Assembly: GCF_002878395.1 (NCBI RefSeq)
Contig: NC_061120.1
Span: 100,606,227 to 100,670,226 of the forward strand
DNA length: 64,000 nucleotides
Source of the DNA: Capsicum annuum
Lineage: Eukaryota; Streptophyta; Magnoliopsida; Solanales; Solanaceae
Reading direction: 5' to 3'
Shown here: piece by piece, positions 56,521-64,000 of the stretch
Layout: every line of letters begins with the position of its first letter
How positions within the stretch are numbered: the stretch's first letter is position 1
Translations under genes and position numbers: made by a program
The notes under the pieces: generated by a model
What the model was told of the DNA's origin: nothing
Seen by the model: only the letters and a program-made list of their open reading frames with translations
Database searches by the model: none

Positions 56521-59061
56521 TGTAAGACCCCACAAAATTTCTAACCTTAATTCAGTCGTTTAGGCTTGTCAAGGGGTCCCAAATTTAGAAAATTCTAGCT
56601 AAGATTTCAGACTTGGTTTATTTTTGGCCTTCGAAAGTTGGCAATCTCACTTTGTGACCTTAATGTCCCTTAATGGTTCATATTTTTATTGATTCATGAT
56701 AAGAGAGGTTGATAGGTATTCTTGAATGAGTTTTAGATTTTTCTAAAATCGTTTAGACCACGTTTTGTGTCCCAAAATAGTGGACCAACATGATCTTGGC
56801 ACGCTGCATCGCCTATCGCATTGGTTAACATTGCTGCAGGGACTACTAGTAAAAAATATTGAGGCTTGGTGCGATCATGGCGCGATGCGTTGGGTATCGC
56901 ATCAATGCCATCGACGTACTACCTCGCAATTTTTAGTAATTAAATGTCCGCATATTTAAGGGCAAAAAGGTCAATTTCCCACCCCTATATAAGCCTATAA
57001 CATGAGATTCATCTAGGTTTTCACCAAAATATAGCTATTTCTCTCAAATTCCCTCAAGAACAACTCTAGGGTTTTCAAATGAAGGTTCTAATACAGGAGA
57101 TTCCACCGTTAATTTTCAAGAAACTTCCATCTAAGGTATATAAGTGTTGATTCATGGGTTACTTTTCACCCTTAAAGCTCAAGAAACCCTTTCAAAAATA
57201 TAAATTTTGAATTCCATGTTATTAATTGAATCATATCCATGTTTATTTTGTTGTATGATTACCAAGTTGAAATCTTTAATAGATATAATGAAATTATGTT
57301 AGCATGTGGTTGAAATTCTTGTATTTGCAGTGAATAGTGTTTCCATGATGTATTACTTTAATATTTATGCCTAAGCCTCAATTTATGCATGCTAGGTGTT
57401 TGCTAAAATGTCTAAGAGAATAAGAATTTACTTTATGACTCAATAGTGACCAAATTGATGAATCCATTCTTTACCCTTATGTTCACAATGACCTCTATGT
57501 TCTTGTTATGCATTGTAATGAGGTTAGACTTACAAAATTATGACATGTTTATATGTATTCCTATTCATGTGTAAGCTTATGACATACAAATACTTCATGA
57601 AAATCCCCAATGGTTGTACTATGAATTATTAACTATGGTCATGTGTTCAAGAAGTGTCATGTTTTGTAAGTTTCATGCTATCGAGTCCCGGGGGTACTTG
57701 TACCCAATAATTTAGTTGTGTGCCTAGATCCAGTGTCAGTTTTATAATAACCTCAGTCACGCCATGATTAGTAGTATTCTAAGTTAGTTTAGGAAAATAA
57801 AATTTAGTCAGTTATATGACTCAGGAAAGCTCAGTAATCTTATGAACTCAATAGTTAACAGAATTCAGTAATATTCGATCAGTCTATGGAATTCAGTGAA
57901 CTCAGTCTAGTTCATCTTAGTATAATCAGTCCAATGTCTATTCAGTTTGGAGGAGGATGCAGTACCGAGAGAATCCAAGGATGAGGGCACCTATTGACAA
58001 TAGAGGGTGTGATCCTTAGAAGAAATCCTTGCGTTCCAGAACTATGTAGCCAGCATAGGTTGAGACATCAAAACTAACATTTTAGGGTTGATGAGGTGGA
58101 TTAACACTGCCAGTTAAGGGTGACACCATTATCCTTTAGGGATGCTGCTAGATGAAGGTCATTCACAGCTTGACCTTACCAGTGGCACGGTATTGAAACT
58201 CTTCTAATTGAGGTTACAGATTGGACCCCAACTATATAAAGAAAAGGGGCATGTCGGTTAGATGACTACTTCCCATAGTCTCAGTCTTAGTCTTTGTAAA
58301 AGAACTCAAATAATTCTTCATGTTTAAGACTGTCAGATACAAGCACTTAGTTCGATAACAGTTCCATCAGAATTAGAACTGTCAGACACAATCACTCAGT
58401 TAACAGTATATCAGTTATACAAAACTCATGTTATCAGTGTTCAGACTCAGTAGTCAGTATTATCACGATCTTATTTACAATTACGTATTCATACATGTAT
58501 TCTCACGTTCATGTTATTTAGTCAGTTAGTTTTGTTCATGCATATGAACACCATCCATTCATCCTACCTCACTTTGCATACCAGTACATTTAGACATACT
58601 GACGCATACTTTTATTCTGTATTATGGTGTTTTATACCATAGGTTCGAACACCCAAGTTCCTATCGCGCTTAGCTTCAGATTCAGCCAGCAGCAGTAGAA
58701 TTATAGTGAGTCCTCATCATTCGAAGATAGCACAATTTTCTCATAACTTCATTATTTTAGTTTTAGTAGATGAAGTTAGTTGGGTACATGTCTCATTAAC
58801 TCTAAAGTTTTCAGCCAGTTTAGAGGTTTTCAGATTAGCATGTTCAGACAGTTTATTTCAATTTGTGTATTGATATACCGTATTTCCAGATGTAATATTT
58901 TATTAGATATTTGAACCTTATGGACTTCAGCCCTATTATTTCGCATTTATACAGTATATCATGCAGTTCTTAGTTACAGATACCACTCATGGCTTGGCTT
59001 GTGCTCGTTCGGGATTGCTAGCACCATGTAGCATTTCGAGTATCAGATTTGGGGTGTTACT
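56521..59061 (+). repeat. LTR B3 (outer right)
   Basis: Starts TGTAAGACCCCACAAAATTT and ends GGGGTGTTACT next to TAACT. 2541 bp. Motif cluster at 56798-56935 (CACGCTGCATCGCCTATCGC, GCGCGATGCGTTGGGTATCG). TATA-like CTATATAAG at about 56985. The start and overall length agree with B1 and B2. Confidence 0.9.
56985..56994 (+). promoter_or_regulatory. TATA-like box of LTR B3
   Basis: CCTATATAAG after CACC; same position as in B1 and B2. Confidence 0.55.
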
Positions 59062-59066
59062 TAACT
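59062..59066. other. Target-site duplication, right copy (TAACT)
   Basis: Same five bases as 42332-42336; the minus integrase reading YNNSY resumes here. Confidence 0.85.
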
Positions 59067-59866
59067 ATTATTGTATGAAAAATCAATAAGAGACAAGTGA
59101 TCAACCCAGCTATCTCAAAAATCAATAATACAGTCCCTTAGCATATCATACAAAGTCTGAACAGTCCACTCTATTTGTCCATCCATTTAAGTATGGATAG
59201 CGGTGTTGAGGTTCACCTTAGTCCCCAAACATTTCTGAGATGAATTCCAAAAGTGAGAAGTAAATTGCGTACCTTGGTCTGAAATAATGGACACTGGAGC
59301 AGAACGTAACTTTACTATCTCTTTAATAAACAACTTAGCATAATCCTTGCCTGAGTAGTTAGTCCGCACGGGCAAGAAATGAGAAGACTTAGTCATTCTA
59401 TCCACAATGACTAAAATAGAATTACACTAATTATGATACCACAAAAAACCAATAATAAAAACTATATTGATCATCTCCCACTTCCCCATGGTTAACTCTA
59501 TCTCTTAAGACATGCCTGTAGGCCTTAAGTGTTCTACCTTAACTTGTTGATAGACTATACACTTAGCCACAAAATTTTATCTCTCTTTATATTGTTCGAC
59601 CAAAAGATCTCCTTCAAATAATGGTACATCTTAGTCGAACCTAGATGAATTGAATATCTATACTCGTGAGCCTCATTCAAAATCCTTTCTCATAGTCCAT
59701 CAACATTAGCAACACATAACCTACCTAGATATCTTAACATACTATCTCTCCTATTATCGAATTCCATAACCTTTTGTCGACCCACATAATGCTTAATATG
59801 CATATGTATGGGATCCAAAGTCTGTTTCTCCTTCACCTTAGAACCAAGAAATACTTTAACCACTTC
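59062..59866 (-). pseudogene. Integrase zinc domain and core (minus), second half of the split gene
   Basis: Minus frame 59187-59405 reads DRMTKSSHFLPVRTNYSGKD, YAKLFIKEIVKL and IISDQGTQFTSHFWN (second catalytic Asp present), then LNTAIHT. At its lower end the reading reaches AYNNS at 59062, interrupted by the B array. 59406-59866 carries the zinc domain and the first core Asp at DNA level, with stops. Same family as the plus A copies. Confidence 0.8.
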
Positions 59867-60629
59867 TTAAGAAAAAACTCCCCCATCCTTAGAGTCTGAA
59901 GGACGAACTCCCAAGTTATCCAACCAATGAATGTCTTTCACCAACCCTCTCTTCTCCTTATCATTATGAGATAAGCTCCCCATAAACAACTTGCTAAGAG
60001 TATTAGCAAGAATATTAATTTTACCTGAATGGTAGTGAAGGCTTATGCCATAATCCTTTAGCAATTCAAGCCACTGCCACTTCCTGAGATTTAATTCCTT
60101 CTTAGTGAACATATATTGCAAGATCTTATCATATGAATAACTATCCACATGCACCCCGTATAGATAATGGTGCCAAATTTTCAATGCAAAGACCACAGTC
60201 GCCAACTCTAACTCATGAGTTAGGTAATTCCTCTAATGAACCTTAATTTTCCTGGATGTATAAGCCAAAATATTACCATGCTGCATCAAAACATAGCCCA
60301 GTCCCACACATGATGCATAACAAAAACACAAAAAAACCATTTGTACCCTCGAGAAGGGTCAAACTTGCACAGAAGTCAACTTATCCTTCAACCTCTCAAA
60401 ACTACCCTTACAAGCACCAGACCATAAGAACTTAACCATTTTTTTAGTGAACTTTGTTAATGAAGAAGCAATATAATAGAAACCCTCCATAAGCCACCCA
60501 TGGATCCACCTTGATCTCTTCACAAGAAACAACATGCTTAAGAAAGGTCACAATATTCAAACAAAACTCATACTTAGAATATTTAGCATATAACCTCTGA
60601 ATCATATGTCATCAATGAAGACTATCACC
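59867..60629 (-). pseudogene. RNase H and RT thumb relic (minus), family A element
   Basis: 59867-60205 reads [38 protein letters not shown] and [20 protein letters not shown], the end of RNase H and the connection. 60206-60629 aligns at DNA level with the start of RNase H and the RT thumb of the plus copies, with many stops. At 60629/60630 it switches directly into LTR sequence, so all of gag, protease and most of RT are missing. Confidence 0.75.
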
Positions 60630-62492
60630 TGAGCACAACAAAGATCCAAATAGAATCAAAACCAAACCAAATAAAAATATGTATATAAAATCAAGGGAGA
60701 GAATGTTAAAAAAACACAATGATCAATAATCCCCACACCTGTCCATAAAGTCTCTAACCCAAATAAAAAATTAGTTTGGGACATGCCCCTGTACATGATA
60801 ATAGAACTCCTCAATTCCCAAAATCATAAAAAAAACCTAAGGTTATTGCAAAGCTTTTTGAAAGATAGAGGATCACAACTTCACAATAACTCAATGGACA
60901 ACCACAACACTTAACGCTACATAAGGGTAAAACCTTTAGAACATATACCATGAAATTATGTAGCGTCCTAGAATGGTCAAAGGGATAAGCACTCACATAT
61001 AACTTAGGAAAAGTGATAAAATAATTCCATATCCAAAACCAGTCAAACCACATGCACACATTCATACATACATAAATAGGATGCCAGGAATAGGGTAAAG
61101 AGTCATGAACACAAGAATTTGAAATCATTCGTCTAGCTCTATCCATCCTAAAGGCACCCATAGTCTATTAGGGTTCAACTTTATCTGTTTATAAGTACGC
61201 AGCATGTGTTAGCTGCACGAACCGAGAGAAATCGTAGGAGGGACAGAGACACCAAGGTTCCAACCATACCATAATATATAATGTGTGAACTATACACACA
61301 GTCATAAAAACTGCCATGTAGAAAAACGTGGCTTCTAATATTGGCCCTTTGGGACTTCCACCTTTACGGTGAGCTACACAAACCCCATTTAAGCCCAGAT
61401 TAAAAAAATTACATATAAACCTAAATGTTAAATGAGTAGTAATTTATTAAAGCATTACCATTTGGTATCATCATAGCAATTATAATTGCAAGCTAATTCC
61501 ATTTACCATAACCATTCCATAAACCATTAGACTCCCAAGTTCTATTTTAGTCTAAAACCATGGCCACCAAGGACTTTCAACAAAATTTATATTCCTTTTA
61601 GCCTTTAATAAAATACAACAGTTTAGAGGGGCAAGTAAGTCCATGTAATTGACCCTATTTCAAAACCAATTTACAAAGTGGTTTGAGGTTAATGCCAATT
61701 TCAAGCAAAAATCCATCAATTTAGGGAAATACATGTTCCCCATTACAAACCACACTATTTTTCCCTAATTCAGCCTAAAATCAAAAAATAAAGTCCAAAA
61801 AATGCTTTTAAAACAATGGGGGAACAAATCCAAGTGAATCCATTCAAAACCTCTAACCCAATTTTCAATCCCACAAATAAACCACATAATTATCAAACCA
61901 ATTCATGCCATAATGAAAAATATAAGTGTAGGGATTAGAGATATACCTGAAACACACAAGAATTGGAAGAAAATCCAAAGTTGAGAGATTGAAGATTGAA
62001 TTCCTTGAAAACCCTATTTTTCTCTTGCTTTGGGGAGTTTAAGATGATGAGAGTATTATTTGATCTTATTAACTGATATTAATAAGGCCTCTTAGATGTT
62101 TTAAGATTGGAGGTATAGTGTAAAGAAAGAAAAAAGACCAAATTAGCCTTAATTAAAATATTCAGGATAAATAAATCCCAATTGCTATGGGTTGGGTAAT
62201 GACTCGTGGTGACTGGTCATGAGTCATTGCATTCACTTGTGGCCTATGCAGAAACTTTGGGCCATCTTACTATTTTAGTCATGAATCCTTCAATTGGACT
62301 CGTTTCCTTGCCTAATGACTCGTGAGGTCTAGTTTTTATCTAAATAGTAACCTTGAGTAAATTCCCTGGTGAGACGATAAGTATCACCTAATGACTCATG
62401 ACGAGTTATAATGACTCCTCACTTGAGTCATTGCTTGGGCAGTGTTCAATTGTATAACAAAAATTTTAGAGTCCAAAACATGCGGTATTAAA
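60630..62492 (-). repeat. 5' LTR (minus) of split family A element, 3' end deleted
   Basis: Aligns with 39676-41550 ('gcacaacaaa..' to 'ggtatta'). The last 85 or so bases of the LTR, the primer site and the first half of the internal region are absent at 60630. U3-like motif repeats at 62195-62445 (AATGACTCGTGGTGACTGG, TCATGAGTCATTG, TGACTCATGACGAGT). The minus open frame 60811-61161 is in the LTR body and unsupported. Confidence 0.8.
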
Positions 62493-64000
62493 TATAAGGT
62501 TTATCAATCCTTTCCCAAGGAAAGGTTGACCATAAACAAATCTAAGTGAAGATGGGCCCAAATTCTACCAAAAAGAGCGTTAATCAGATAGAATATATAT
62601 GAGAATACAAATAATGTAGGTATGCGATATCCAGTATGCAAACAAAGCAAACATAAGTTCCTAAGCATCTACAAACTAAGCCACAAAAACTAAACAACAT
62701 ATAGAACTAACTTAGTTTCCATAGTTTCATAACCAATGCCTCAGACCCAATAATGTAATTACAAAATAACAAGAGTATATAAGTTTACAAAGAAAGTTAA
62801 GTAGAGCAACAAGAGGAATCTGTCTACCGGGTGAATTTATTCAAGAAATATCACTTAAATTGATAAGTACTACCCCAACTCCTATATGGATTATCAGTGT
62901 CAACCTAAGGTTATGCACATAAATAATCAGGCTTAACAATATGCTATAGCCATGATAGGTATTCTAGGCTAAGCCTTAATTTACAATTCTATACTAAATT
63001 TCCTAAACAAGCTAAATACTAACACAACTAGACCTATCCCTATCATATATCCCCCACATATCATACAATCAATTCAATATCCAATCTCATATAGAAGAAT
63101 AGACCATAGACTACTATGCAGCCAAATATCAGTCTCAAACTATCCATGAACTGCTCATCTTCACTCCACAATTTTTGAATGATATCATGCTATAAACATC
63201 ATAATCTACACTATAATACATTTAAAACAAGACCCATGTTGCAATATAAATGTTTGGGCAAAAAATTAGGTGAAATAGGCCCATGGAACCCACAAATAGA
63301 ACTCCAAAATTTAATTCGACACAAGATCCTTCGAAGGAAAAGGTATGCATTCTCAAAATTGGATCACTAACAGAGTCTAGATTGGGTCTTGAATCAGCCA
63401 CAAGAGCCAGAGAAAATGAAGCATTAGGCCAAAAACTCACAATGAAACTAATAAGAAATGATTACCTCAATGTCCTCTACTCCTCCCAAATGAATTTTAA
63501 AAATTCCCATGATTTCTTGATCCTTCACAAGAGGAAATGAAAGTTTTAATCTTGGAATAATAAATGGAATTTAGGGGAAAAAAATATATAAAACTGCCAG
63601 CAATGACTGCTTAAACGATCAAATAACTACTAAAGTAGTGAGGTAGGTGCCAAAGTATCCATGTATTGGCTGGCCAACCACTGCTAATACGGTCATTTGG
63701 CTGCTAAAGCAACTATTATTAGAGTAGTAATGGGCTGCTAAACTGGTCATTTGGTTGCTAAAGTTACTGTCCCAAAAACATAGAAACAAACAAATTTTCT
63801 AAGTCCCAACATACTCAGATTAAGTACTCGAGATTCATTTAAAACCCTATGTATGTAAATGAATTATGCTATCCAACCAAATTCGACATTCCAAACTCAA
63901 AGAAACCATCAAAATTTCTATCCAAGGTTATTAATAAAAGAAGTAAGCCCCATCACTATTGTTCTATTTTTTTATCAAATCCCATCCATTATCCCAAAAT
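62493..64000 (-). repeat. Probable minus-strand LTR fragment, E/F-like, running off the window
   Basis: AT-rich and without a supported gene. The right part has the layout of the E/F LTRs: a transcribed-edge segment (63460-63540, 'gattacctcaatgtcctctactcc', 'gatccttcacaagagg'), then a U3-like cluster at 63598-63775. In the cluster, an approximately 35 bp unit containing GGTCATTTGG(C/T)TGCTAAAG occurs twice (63679-63713 and 63733-63768) with further CTGCTAA copies around it. No second copy is available to set ends. Overlapping frames at 63179-63540 are incidental. Confidence 0.4.

Larger units (their letters stand above)
42337..59061 (+). mobile_element. Family B tandem array: LTR-internal-LTR-internal-LTR
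   Basis: Three LTRs (42337-45021, 49490-51994, 56521-59061), all in plus orientation, with two internal regions (45022-49489 and 51995-56520, 4468 and 4526 bp) between them. The whole block has one pair of target duplications (TAACT). The two internal regions align throughout and lack RT and RNase H. This order arises when the LTR of one copy recombines with the opposite LTR of a sister copy or chromosome, adding one LTR plus one internal region. Differences between the halves are frequent, so the event is old. Confidence 0.88.

Noticed and set aside
60811..61161. 116-residue minus open frame with many aromatic residues
   Set aside because: Inside the minus A LTR; the aligned region at 39850-40200 is not open in the same frame.
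39585..62497. Target-site duplication of the minus A element
   Set aside because: Flanking five-mers are gatac on the left and tataa on the right. They do not match, so no duplication is claimed.
1..64000. Host protein-coding genes
   Set aside because: No frame outside the retroelement pieces shows a recognisable domain, plausible exon structure or length. The frames are short and lie mostly within LTRs.
1..64000. Centromeric or subtelomeric satellite array
   Set aside because: No tandem repeat of more than two units and more than about 40 bp was seen; repeats are dispersed LTRs.

Overview
The window looks like plant nuclear heterochromatin made almost entirely of old, nested LTR retrotransposons. 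I see no intact gene and nothing bacterial or organellar. The DNA is AT-rich, every recognisable coding stretch is broken, and the recognisable pol pieces are Ty3/gypsy type (order PR-RT-RNase H-integrase, with a chromodomain-like tail after integrase and primer sites complementary to initiator tRNA-Met). Very long LTRs (about 2-2.7 kb) and the gag/integrase flavour suggest a Solanaceae genome (tomato/potato/pepper type). That assignment is inference from memory of the family; nothing was searched.

I name the LTR families by letter. Family N (about 0.7 kb LTRs): a relic LTR at 1-541 abutting a complete but non-autonomous element at 543-4030. Family A (LTR begins TGAAACACC or a variant, about 2-2.4 kb): a plus-strand element at 4044-10268; a second plus pol at 11790-14950; a minus LTR (14965-18655) split by a plus LTR (15711-17874); a perfect solo LTR (22890-25284); and a minus-strand element whose two halves lie at 39590-42336 and 59062-62492. 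Family B (TGTAAGACCCC, 2.5-2.7 kb): a tandem LTR-internal-LTR-internal-LTR array at 42337-59061. Family C (ends like B but a different body): 10269-11765 plus and about 19440-22035 minus. Families E and F (minus LTRs ending next to tRNA-Met primer sites): 22036-26645 (split), 34472-36775, 31267-33480, and probably 62493-64000. The F element keeps broken gag, protease and part of RT at 28386-30816. A plus-strand relic at 27782-28385 resembles the 'putative plant transposon protein' (Transposase_32) domain.

The layers can be ordered by target-site duplications read directly in the sequence. The solo A LTR sits in an E LTR (AATGT on both sides). The plus A LTR sits in the minus A LTR (AAAAC/GAAAC). 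The whole 16.7 kb B array sits inside the integrase gene of the minus A element (TAACT on both sides, and the integrase reading continues across the gap).

Two points stand out. First, the B array is a three-LTR, two-internal tandem. Both internal regions lack recognisable RT and RNase H but keep gag ends, a protease scrap, integrase and a shared 1.6 kb CAGT-rich non-coding block, so this was an already non-autonomous lineage. Second, most LTR families carry, in the inferred promoter-proximal part of the LTR, a cluster of a short family-specific motif, often palindromic, and the motif differs from family to family. I found no undescribed defence or metabolic system and claim none.
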